Shown: piece after piece, positions 48,234-59,304 of the stretch
How positions within the stretch are numbered: the stretch's first letter is position 1
How the letters are laid out: each line of letters starts with the position of its first letter
Source of the DNA: Nyssa sinensis
Lineage: Eukaryota > Streptophyta > Magnoliopsida > Cornales > Nyssaceae
NCBI GenBank assembly: GCA_008638375.1
Contig: CM018032.1
Location: forward strand, 37,421,251-37,485,250
Direction of reading: 5' to 3'
DNA length: 64,000 bases
Position numbers and translations under genes: made by a program
The notes under the pieces: model-generated
What the model saw: only the letters and a program-made list of their open reading frames with translations
What the model was told of the DNA's origin: nothing
The model's database searches: none

Positions 48234-50130
48234 AACTCAGCATTGTCTCCTCTCCCCTTGCCACCACCTTCCCTCATCACCAACCTTTAAATTCTCAATT
48301 CGTCTCTATTCAAGTGTAAGCATCTAGGTTCTCTAAAGAAATTAGGGATCTCAAGACATAGTAAGTGGAAAAAGATGATGAGGTGACGCTTCTTAACCAA
48401 GATTTCACTTTGAGAAGGTGAACTTCTTGCTCCTTCTGGAGGCTTTAACATGTATACCTTAAATTTCCTTTTTGTTTAATAGCAAATGAGGCTTAAAAGC
48501 AAAAAACCTAATGGGTTGCTAAGATTTTTTTTATATGTTAAATTGTATTAGTGTAAAATTGAGTTTTTTTTATCTTGATCTAAGATTTTACTATTGCATT
48601 CTAACACTTGATTTTATTTTGTTTATTTTTCACATACTTTTTTATACAAGATGCTATCCAAACATGGTGGTAGGCCCGACGAGTGGCTTACAAAAACAAA
48701 AAGTTGACGTTGTCAAATAGGTGGGATTTGGATTTGTGGTATAGTTAAGGGATGAATGGGCATGGATGTTGATTGTTTATGTATATTATTTATTTATGGA
48801 AAAAAATTAGTGTTGGTTGTTTATCGTAAAATGAATGTTTTATTTTGGATAATTAGAAAAAAAAACTAATACAATGATTTACTGTTTTATTTTCGATAAT
48901 TAGAAAAAAAACTGATACAATGATTGTTTATAAATACTACAATATTATAATGTGTTGAAATTTATTTTTGATATTTATGAATACTACTTGTGTTATGGAA
49001 AGAATGAACACTATGCATTAGGTGCAAATCAAGTGTTTATATTGTTGGTTTAAATGCACCTGGTGCAACTCTTACAAAATTAAATGTATAACTCTCAGAA
49101 TGTGGAGTGAAAAATCTACAACGTCAAGTGCAACTACCATACCATTGAACTAAACCAAAGTTTGCACTAAGTCAATGCTTGAATTAAATGAAACTCATAA
49201 TGCATTATATATTTGAAATAGAAAGAACCAAGATTTGCATAAGGAGCAAACTATGAGTACCAATACAAGAACTTGTTCCAAATAAAAGATGAGTTATATC
49301 TTACTTTAGTATTGATTGGTTAAATCCACTTTGTAACTTTTTGTAAACATACAATTTACTTAATAATGGAAAAAAATATCTTGAATGTGAAATATCCACT
49401 TCGGGTCGTTTCATGCACCTTTGAGTGGGATTAGTTTGAGTCAAAGGCTTAAGACACCCCCATGTGAAAAAAAAGATTATTACAATATTTAAATAAAATT
49501 ATAAATATTTAAATTCACAATAAAATGCATAAACTTGTCATTACATCTTTGATATTTATATAAAAAACAAACACATTATTTACTTTTTGTCCCAACTTTT
49601 TTTATAAATATACAAGAAAATATTTAACTGTAATTCATATGGAAGTTATAAATTAACTAATGTATTAAGTTAACAAAAAACAATTAAATGGTTTCATCAG
49701 TCAGTCATATCTATCCATAACCCCTATATCTAAATAGTCAAAAGAAATGGGAGTTTCTTACAATATCCAACCATGTATAACTACTTGATAAACAAAATCA
49801 TATGAATACAATAACAAAAAGAAAATGAGAAATAAAATCATAAAGTATGATTGTTACGGTTGTAGGTGTATTTACATATGTGACTATGAGTGCAGGGGCA
49901 GGTAGTGCAATTGGGGTGGAAAGATGATCTGGTGAAGGAGTACACAAAGGTGAAACTTCTTCTATTTCATCCCCTTCTACCATAACAACATCCTTGATAG
50001 GACGACGAGGTCCATAGTTGTAATTGGCTAATCTAGTTTTGACAAAACGTATTTTTACTGTAATCACTATATTAGTCCTAGGTTTAGAGTATCTTAATGC
50101 CCATTCTATGCCAAGAATGTTCAAGCTTTA
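48234..50130. other. No gene seen; A+T-rich intergenic
   Basis: No convincing coding sequence. A minus-strand open frame at 49,798-50,124 (108 codons, proline/threonine-rich middle) has no family I recognise and is cut by the solo LTR at 50,131. A 60-bp segment is duplicated at 48,835-48,930. Confidence 0.5.
48835..48930. repeat. Two-copy tandem duplication
   Basis: 'gttttattttggataattag' with an A-run and 'actaatacaatgat' occurs twice with a few changes. Confidence 0.75.
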
Positions 50131-50557
50131 TGTAACACCTCGACTCTGTATAATTAATAATTAAATAATTAATTATTAATTAGTACCGGCTTAGGGAATA
50201 ATTAAGGAAATTAACCTTAATCTCCTGGTGGTCACACTAGACCAATAGAATGATTAAACATGTCCGAGAATAGGGTATAATACCCGAACCTAATTATCCA
50301 TTAATTAGGTGAGATAATGTCGATTTAATACTGACGGAATTCGAATTAATTAATCCCGAAAATTCCGAATGACTAATAAATGACACGGAACCTCTGACAC
50401 TGTAGATAACTGAAATAGAAACTGACCGGAAGAAACCGCACCGAAAAAGGAGTTACGGAATGAAAGTTATGAGGCAAACATCAGAAACTGAATTAATGCG
50501 CAGCCAAACAGGGCCTTAGCCCAAATTGTGGAAAAATGACCAAATTGGTGGTCAAGG

Positions 50558-50624
50558 GGAATTGAACCCTTGACCTATGGTGAGCATGAATTCCATCCAA
50601 AAAAATTTACCAGTTAGGCTACCC
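50558..50624 (-). promoter_or_regulatory. tRNA-like A box and B box in solo LTR copy 2
   Basis: On the minus strand, B box GGTTCAATTCC (50,568-50,558) is identical to copy 1. A box-like GGGTAGCCTAACTGGTA (50,624-50,608) lies at about the same spacing. The sequence between the boxes differs between the two copies. Confidence 0.5.
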
Positions 50625-53600
50625 ATTACTTTGTGCATATATATGCAACTTATTTATATATAACACTGAATTGCCCCAACTTGCCACCCAATTGGATCAA
50701 TGAGATTACATGCAAACCCCATATGATTGGTTTGCATCAGCCCACCTCAGCCACTGATTCTCTGATGCATACATTTAGAGATGTATATGTATAGGTATGT
50801 GTGATATTATATATATAGATATATATGTATATATTACATACAAAAGACCGATCTTTGCTAGTTAAAGAGGAGAAAACAGATCTGTTGAGTGTGAGTCAGA
50901 CCTGCCATTGAGAGAAATAGAAAGAAATTTGGAGGCTGCCTGCATGTGTATACATAAGCTTGTGCGCATGATTTGTGTGTGTATCCATGGAATGTGATGC
51001 ACAAAGAGAAGGACTGAGGGCACGGCTGCACTGGGGCAACCTGGATCAAGCCATGAACAGGCCTGAACCGAGCCATGGATGGCAAGGAAAGCTACTGTTT
51101 GAAAGAGGTATAACCCTTTTTAAACTGAAAAATTTTCTGTTTGAAGTTAAAACTGTTTGGGTGACTTTGGACCTATATAAACTGTATATATGTATTACTG
51201 AGAGGCCTAGGGTTGATCTAGAACAACTGAGAAGGGTCGGAATAGCCTAGAACCCCAACCCGTGAGTGAAACCGCCATGGATAGAGCTTCCCTGTAGCAG
51301 GTCTGATTCGACCTCCCTAAAACCGAGTTCTGATGGTCTAGAACTAATCTAGACACTGAGAGGGTCCCAATTCCACCAACCCGCGACCCTAAAACCCCAT
51401 GCAACCCCTCTAACACGTCGGTTGCAGGTTCGGTCTTCAAATGCCATTTTTGGTTAGAGTGTGTTAAACTGATTTTCGTGATTGGGACTTGAAACCACAT
51501 GACTCAAGGATCATTTTAAAACAAATCTCACAACATTTGGTTGAGAAATAAGGATTTGCAACCGAGTTGCAGGTCCGGTTATTCCCCACCTAGATCAAGC
51601 ACTTTGGCTTGATTCGAAGCTTAAAAAGAATGCCAAATTGTTGGATTCATTTCTGGTAATCGATTGGGATCAAATCAGTTGAAAAACTGTACCTGAAACT
51701 TCACGAATTGAAGAAATCGTGAAACTGTGAATTAGGGCAACAGTACACTGGTTGGTGAAGAAGACGACGAGTCGACCGAGTCGACTCGTCCAACACGTCC
51801 AAACCCACCGAACTGACTCACACACGTGTCCACTCATGGGCGTGCCACCTCTTTAGTGGAACGGCACCGTTTCGGTTAAACAGGTTTTGTTTTAAAATCA
51901 AAACCAGTCTGTTTGGAAACTCGGTTAATAAATCTGAATTAGGGATTAGGTCTGTCCAAACCGTGAATAAGGGGCTGAATTGGGGATAGAAAGAATATGT
52001 TATTCTGGTTTCCTGAAGGAACTGAACCGGTTGGTTCTTGATGGTTTTGGACCGGTTCAACTGATGAACCCTTGAACCCTTGGGTTTAAACCCCTAAATT
52101 ATGAAATTATATTTTGAACCCAAATGATTTCTGAAATTACGGATCAACCCCCAACATTTCTGAAAATTACACAGTGGCCCAGACTTTGGAAAATTTCTTC
52201 ATTTAAGCCCTCAATAAATTAATTAAATAATAAAATAATTATTTAATTATTTTATTAAATAGGTAAAATTACAATTTTACCCCTGGACATTAAATATGTC
52301 AAACGGAGTCCAAATAAATTAAATAAATAGTGTATTTTCACTATTTCAAATATTCTGGACTCAATGGTACGGTCCGATTTTGGAAATACAGTACCGAAAA
52401 ATACAGACCTGTAACTGATAAATTACTGTACTGCCCCTGATGGTACCCAGACCCAAATAAAAATATCAGATAGCCTATTTTGACTATCTCGGGCATTCTG
52501 GACTCAACGGTGAGGTCCGTTTAATGAACTGAGGTCCCGAAAAATACAGACACGTAGGTGTAAATGACTGAATTGCCCCTAATGATTTCCAGGGTCAATT
52601 AAACATAACAGATAGTCCAACTTAATTATGTCGGACACTCTGGACCCAACGGTGAGGTCCATTTTATGAACTGACGTGCCGAAAAATACGACACACGAAA
52701 TTACCAAACTACCCCTGATACTGTACGAGACCTAAACAAAGTCCGATTGGGACGAAACTGATACCGGTAGGAGCCCAGACACTGGTGAGACTGTATATTT
52801 GATTAGCTGACGAATTGGGGTCAGAATTACACAAAACGTAAAATGACCAAAATACCCCTGAGCACTGTAAGTGCAAAGTAGAGGTCGAATAAAGGTCAAA
52901 CTGATCTGATAAATTATCATAGGGATAATTATGATCACTGAAGGGCTAAATAAGACTCCGAGACAGTCAACGCGTAAAACGAGAAATGACCGATGTGTCC
53001 CGACGATCTAAAGCAGATACCAAATGAAGTCCAAGGGACTTACAAATTTGTACATGAGATATATGGGACGTTCTGAGGACCATGATAGGGTCCCGGGCAA
53101 AAATGACAAAATTACCATTTTGCCCCTAAGACTAAATAAGTACCCAACTGATACCGATTAAAGTCTAAAAGACTTAAAACTTCATATATACGATATATGG
53201 GATATTCTGAGGAACAGAACAGGGTCCGGGATAAGAATGGAAAAGTTACCATTTTGCCCCTATGGTTAAAATGAGAACCTAACTGATACCGATTGGAGTC
53301 CAAAGGACGTAGAACTTTGTACTTAAGATATAAAAACTATTCCGAAGACCACGACAGGGTCCGGGACAAGAATGATAAAATTACCATTTTGCCCCTAAGG
53401 TTGAATGAGTGTCTGACTGATAACAATTGTAGTCTAAATGACTTAGGATATAATCCTAATAACTGCTAAGCCTAATTAAAGAATGAAATAGCCTCAGGTG
53501 AGACCCAATGGAAGGGCGATAGGCTACTAGGCTATCTTAGGTAATCCGATAGATACCTAAGATGACGAATGAGACCTGAATGGATGAGTTCTGATCTGTC

Positions 53601-54149
53601 TGTGATTGATGATTATTATTCAGGATATACATGGAGATGCCTGACGTACCTGGAGGTTATCGGATTATTTATGCAAGGAAATAAGTGTAAAGTTTGTGAG
53701 TAACTCCTGACACTGTACTGTATTTTGATTCACTGTCTATCCTTTGTGAGTAACTTCTGACACTGTTTTGATACTGTCCCTTGATTTACTGATCTGTTTT
53801 GAATGCAATTATTTAAGTGCAATTATTTAAATGCATGTTTTCCGTACTATATCACTTATGACATGGTTTTAGTCTTTTTAAATAATTGACTATATTCCTG
53901 ATCCCTGTGCTAGCATTCCGTACTGTTTTGCCCGTTTTGAACTGTTGAGATAAAATGGATATATTGAACCATTATTTCCGAAACGATTAAATAAACCATG
54001 TGATATAGGCAAAGAACAACATTTTGTTGTATCGTACCGCTTTGTATAGTATACTGTCTGAATGCTATATTGTTTAAATGTATGTACTTAATGTACGCCC
54101 TTTGTACCACATTCCACGTGATGTGCTTGTGTCCTTCGAATTAGGAATT

Positions 54150-54860
54150 CCGTTCAGTTCGGTTATGTGTTGTCCGTTAATGATATGTCTGCCTTGATTG
54201 ATATGTTCCGTCCGGTTCTGACATGTTCCGTCCGTTAATGATGTTAAGTCCGCCTTGATTGATATATATGGTCCAGTTCCGTTATGATCTGTCCGTTGAT
54301 GATATGTCTTTGCTTTGACTAATGTTTTGTTCTGCTCGATTATGTTATGTTCCGTTCATTGATAATGTGTCTGCCTTGATTGATATATGGTCCAGTTCCG
54401 TTGTGTATTGTCCGTTGATGATACGTCTGTCTTGATTGAAATATTGTTCAGTCCAGTAATGATTAGTTCCGACAGTGATGTGTCCCTGACTTAATTGTTA
54501 TATTGTTTCTACCCAGTTCCGTTATGTTGTGTCCTGTTCATGATTTGCCTGTGTCCTGATTAGTGTATTGTTTCCGTTTAGTTCCATTATAATTTTATCC
54601 GTTCGCGATATGCCTTTGCTTGACTGATGTATTGTTACCGTTCGATTCCGTTATATTCCGTCCGTTAATGTTATGTCTGCCTCGATTGATATGTTCCGTC
54701 CGGTTCCGACATGTTCCGTCCGTTGATGATCTGTTTGTCTTGATTGATATATGGTCCAGTTCCGCTATGATTCGTTCCGTTAATGAAGAGTCTGTGTCTT
54801 GATCGATATATTGGCAATGGTTATTGTTTTGGTCCGATTGGTTATGTTATGTTCCGATTC
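54150..54860. repeat. TTCCGT-rich tandem array in solo LTR copy 2
   Basis: Counterpart of the array at 37,500-38,345, with fewer units. It contains the same 'tccgttgatgat' and 'cttgattgatat' words. Confidence 0.75.
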
Positions 54861-55546
54861 GTTTGTACTGTTTGTGCAATCTTGTTCCATTGTACTAGAC
54901 TGTTTATGAAATGGATTTAGAAAATTGTTATTTTGAAATGATTAAATTATCCACGTGCCTTGGAAGCAAGGACTGGTTTTGAAACCCATGATAGGGAATC
55001 TGTGTTACTCACTGGGCTTATTTAAGCTCACCCCATTATTCTGACATTTTTCAGGAATTACCTCCATTGGATTAGAAGGTACTATGACATGACGTGAATA
55101 GGCTAAGTGGCATCGCAAGTAAGGATCTGACGGCACTGAATTGTAAAGACTGGTTTATTGTGGATTGAACCTGGTTATTCCGGTGAGTGGTATGTTATGA
55201 CTGACTTGACTGATATATACTAGATAGACATGGCTCATGGAACTAATGGTACTCTAGAGATATTAGATCTGCACTGTTGTTATATGCTTGATTTTAGATA
55301 TGCTCTGGACTTAGAACTGTTAACTGTTTTGGATTTAGACTTGCTCTGTGGTACATACCTTTATGGTGGATAAGTGAGTTGCATTCCCGTGACACAAAGA
55401 AAAAGTTTTAAATTCCGCTGCATCTGACCCTACAGTTGGAGTGCAATTCGTCAGAAGGTTCAGAATTTGCCTTTGGTTGGTCGCGTCGCGACCGATTGGC
55501 AGTCACGTCCTCGACATCCGCGTAGGGTGGGGTTCGGGATGTGACA

Positions 55547-57060
55547 CTTTATTTCCATGATTTATTACCAGCCGTCTTGGTACTTGAGGGGTAATCGGGT
55601 AATTTGGACTTTTGCTATAATTTGGATCTCACACACTCACACATTACATGCATAACATATAGTTTATTTTATGCCATAATGTGTGAAGTGGTATTATGAT
55701 TGTGAAATAGATTTTTCAACATGCAAATTTCAAACCCTTAGGGAAATTGATTTCACAAGGCAAGTAGAAAATGAGCACATTTTGGTGGTAGTTCGAATGA
55801 ATCTAGCGGCATATTCGAATGAACAATAGAATGGTCATTGGCTCGTTTTTATTCATTTGAAATGTCTGAATTCAAATGATGTGATGCAACCTCAAAGTTT
55901 TGCTCGTTTGAAGCTCGTTCCATGTCGAACGAAACAAGTTGGTCGTTCTAACGAGCATACCTTCGTTCTAACGAGTGCTACGTAAAACAATTTTCCAAAC
56001 TGTTTGAAATTTGATCTTTACACAATATATAGTTGAAAATTCAGTATTGTGCGAAAGAGAATAAAGAAAACAGAACACTGAGATTTCATCATTGTGAGAC
56101 TCCTAGAATTGTTAGACCCAAGAGTTTCTATTCAAGAACTTCATATATGTTTCATATCATGCCTTTCTTTATTGATTTCACCGATTGATTTTGATCAATT
56201 CCACATGATCCTAATCATATCAAAGATCCCCTAATTCACAATCTCACCATTGGAAAAAAGAGTTCAAGATTGAGGATTCAGCGTTGAGCAATCAGTGGAC
56301 ACCGAGGTTACATGGATTCACAATTATGAGAGGCCCGATCGGAGGATTCTAAGACCAAAGGAGGATCCGGTTGTATGGAGACTTCATCTATGAAGAGCTT
56401 GAGGATTAAGGAAGGTTGACAACATGATCGTGTAAAACGGTGCTAAAGGTACTTAGGTCGTGTCTAGTTTATGTGTAATCGATCTTCATCATAGTGAATT
56501 GCTTCCCCGTGCATTGGCCGACTCTAGAGTTTTCCACCCATGATAGTTTTCCTAAGTGGTTTATCGGTCGTCATTGTGGTTTGCATTCTTATTTCTCTAT
56601 GTGTTTTCCAATTCATAATTTTCTACATAAATTGTTTATGCTTGATATGACAATCTAGGTTTCCATAATTGTGTTTATTGAATATTGAATTGATAATTAG
56701 AAACCTCAATTGGTCAGACTGAATTGTGAATTGAAATTGATAAATTGGTGATAGATCACATAGTTGAATTTATGTTGAATTGATAAAATTGATAACTAAA
56801 TTAAACATGTGATTTAATTGGGCTTTGTTGAATAGTATGTATTGATTAACACTACATGATTATATCATTGAATGACTTGGTATAATTGATAGAATTGTAT
56901 ACATTAGCTGATAATACATTGTAGTTGCAATTCATTTATTTGTCATTTGAAGTAGTTGGTAGTGTTGTGAATAAAAGAATTGGAGATATTGAAAAATCGA
57001 GCATACCTATTCAACCCCTCTTTTTAGGTTAATTTCACATCGGTACCTAAGGTTATAACA
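55547..57060. mobile_element. Possible Copia LTR remnant
   Basis: It contains 'cgttc-aacga' style words (55,790-55,980) and ends near 57,030 with 'cctattcaacccctctttttagg'. That resembles the 'ctattcacccccctctagg' end of Copia (SIRE/Maximus-type) LTRs in plants. Neither the start nor a primer-binding site is clear, so this is a tentative call. Confidence 0.3.
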
Positions 57061-58776
57061 ATCCTATTGTCCTTTTGGCATCTGAAAAGCAATAGTTAGA
57101 ACTACTATAAAAGATTATCAATCTCTCGTAAACTTAGAGTATGCTTTATTAGTAAGTGTGTTACTTGGGTACGACCGAAAGTAACAGCTAGAATATTCAT
57201 AAATTTTAGCATTACATGCAACCCAATTTGTGTATATTCACGAATTTCTTCCAATGAAAATTACATACCACTTCCATTTTTCTGTCATTATCATGTGCAT
57301 GAACAAGGCATTTAGTTAACAATTTAACATCTGTAAATTAAAATTTTTTAAATGTCTATATATAATATGCATGTGTATATTTATTATATGTATGATTTGG
57401 AATTTTTCGGGTGAAAGCAAATTTCCAACTAATTTGAGCCATGTAAGCAAACTTTCCAACTCAATTTTATATATAAACAAAACAAAAAGGACTTGTAAGT
57501 TTCTTTTACCCACTCCACTTAAGTGGAATAACCCAATTCCTTTCTGATTGAATTGGACATGGAAGGTATGTGTTAATTGTAAATTACTTTTTACAATGCA
57601 TGTAAGTCTCGTAACATTAAATACAATTTTTACAGTGTAAGATATAAACTCTATAACATTTTGTCCAATCCATGTAATAAAATTAACATCTTACACAAGA
57701 AAAATCAATTCGCACAAAAATTCAATAATAACTTTAAATGTTAAATAAAATTATACTATATTTAGTGTGGTGTGTATATTTGCAGCGTGTACACACAAAA
57801 ATACGTACGCACACTACACATAAATACACTACACACATATATATACACAGCATACTACACACGCGTATACACGACATATACATACAAACACTGGATCAAG
57901 TTGTGTGTATATATATATATATACAAATACACATATACACGCCCCCTTTAATTTTGACCTAAACATGTGTGTTCCACGCGCTATAATGAGAAAGTAGGAA
58001 GAAAGGTAAAGTAAATAAATACGAGGTACAGCTTGTGAAAGCCATTGGTCACTAGGAGAACAAAAGAGGCAAATGGTGGCCCTCTTCCCGTACTCTTGGA
58101 TGGGACTTTTCTGGAAAGTTTTTCCTTTTATTGCTATTATTCCCATTTCCTTTTCTGAGACCAAACTCTACTGCTCCTCTGCCGTGGCCCTGACTCGCAA
58201 TAATTCTCCCTTTGGTTCCCAAAATACCCTTGCATATTCCTCCAAATTACCGCAGTTCCAAATGGTAAAAACAAGGTAAAAAAAAAGGGAAGAAAAAAGT
58301 GAACGTGGATATGAAAATGTCATCTCAAAAATATACAGAGAGAGAGGCGGAGGTGACTGGTGACGTGTGTACGAATGAATGAAGGAAATGATACAATCAA
58401 ATGGCTAACTAAGGTAATTGAGTAATTAGTCATCTTTTTTTAGTCTTTGCCCTGTCTATTTCCATTAGTGGGTAATGTAGATAGAGAGAGAGAGAAGGGA
58501 TGCCTTTCGATTTGGTTAACGTCAGAAAGTTGAGTAAGAAAGAGATGGTTTTTTTGTTTCCTATTTAATTTTTTCCTCTGAAAAGCCAATAAAAAATTAA
58601 ACAAAGAGAGATCGATCAGAAGAGAGAGATTTTGAGATCAGTAAAATTGTACAGTTCAAAGAAAGAGAGTTCAATAGAGAACCAAACAGAGATAGGTATG
58701 TGTGTGTGTATATATATATATAATATGTGTCTCTATTTGTATAGATGGATGAAGAGAGAGTTTCAATGAATGATTC

Positions 58777-58795
58777 AAAAAAAAAAAAAAAAAAA
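58777..58795. repeat. A19 homopolymer upstream of AP2
   Basis: An unbroken run of 19 adenines about 510 bp before the AP2 start codon, followed by GGGATG. Confidence 0.95.
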
Positions 58796-59158
58796 GGGAT
58801 GAAAAGAAGGGTTTCAAGGTGAGATTCCATATTACGATTCATATATTTTAAAAAACAAAAAGAGGAGAGGTAAGGGGCGAGTTCGAGAGAGAGAAAGAGG
58901 ATATCAAGGGTTTTCTGCTTTCGGCTAAACTTCCTGGAACTGGCCAGGTCCATGCTGTATTGGTCAGCTAGGATACACAAGATTTTGTAGAACATCTCCC
59001 TCCTACCGCTTTTTTCGCAACACTTTAGCCCTCTCAGACGTCGTAGGTTCTATGTAGTTTGAAAACTCAACGAACAGTTCCGTTTAATCATTATCTTATT
59101 ACCATCTCTGTACAGAGAGAAAAAGTGGAGAGAGGGAGAGAGCTTTTGCTGCCAAACA

Positions 59159-59179
59159 CCCCCCCCCCCCCCCACCCCC
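59159..59179. repeat. C15-A-C5 homopolymer in the AP2 leader
   Basis: Fifteen cytosines, one adenine and five cytosines about 125 bp before the start codon. Length errors in sequencing and true length variation are both likely here. Confidence 0.95.
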
Positions 59180-59304
59180 AAAATTCTGGTTCTGATGCGA
59201 GAGTGTTGATCAGAAATTTAACTCCAAGGTCACTCTTTGGAGTTTGTTGGAGTTAAATTTTTTTATTTCTTTTTGTGAGTCTCAGATATCAAAGTAGTAG
59301 AGAA

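Larger units (their letters stand above)
50131..55546 (+). mobile_element. Solo LTR, 5.42 kb, copy 2
   Basis: It starts TGTAACACCTCGACTC and ends TTCGGGATGTGACA, with a perfect CTTTA duplication at 50,126-50,130 and 55,547-55,551. The outer parts (50,131-50,900 and 52,080-55,546) follow copy 1 closely. The stretch of about 51,000-52,050 is much more diverged from its counterpart (34,380-35,470). A small direct duplication, 'gtttgtgagtaac', lies at 53,690-53,760. Confidence 0.8.
57061..59304 (+). promoter_or_regulatory. AP2 upstream region and 5' UTR
   Basis: No other gene is seen. It carries CA/TA microsatellites (57,784-57,945 and 58,690-58,730), GA-rich stretches (58,330-58,960), an A19 run (58,777-58,795), and a C15-A-C5 run (59,159-59,179) in what is likely 5' UTR. 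GA-rich 5' UTRs are common in plant transcription-factor genes. The transcription start cannot be placed from sequence alone. Confidence 0.5.

Noticed and set aside
49798..50124. Minus-strand frame of 108 codons beside solo LTR copy 2
   Set aside because: No family recognised; the sequence beyond the solo LTR does not extend it convincingly.
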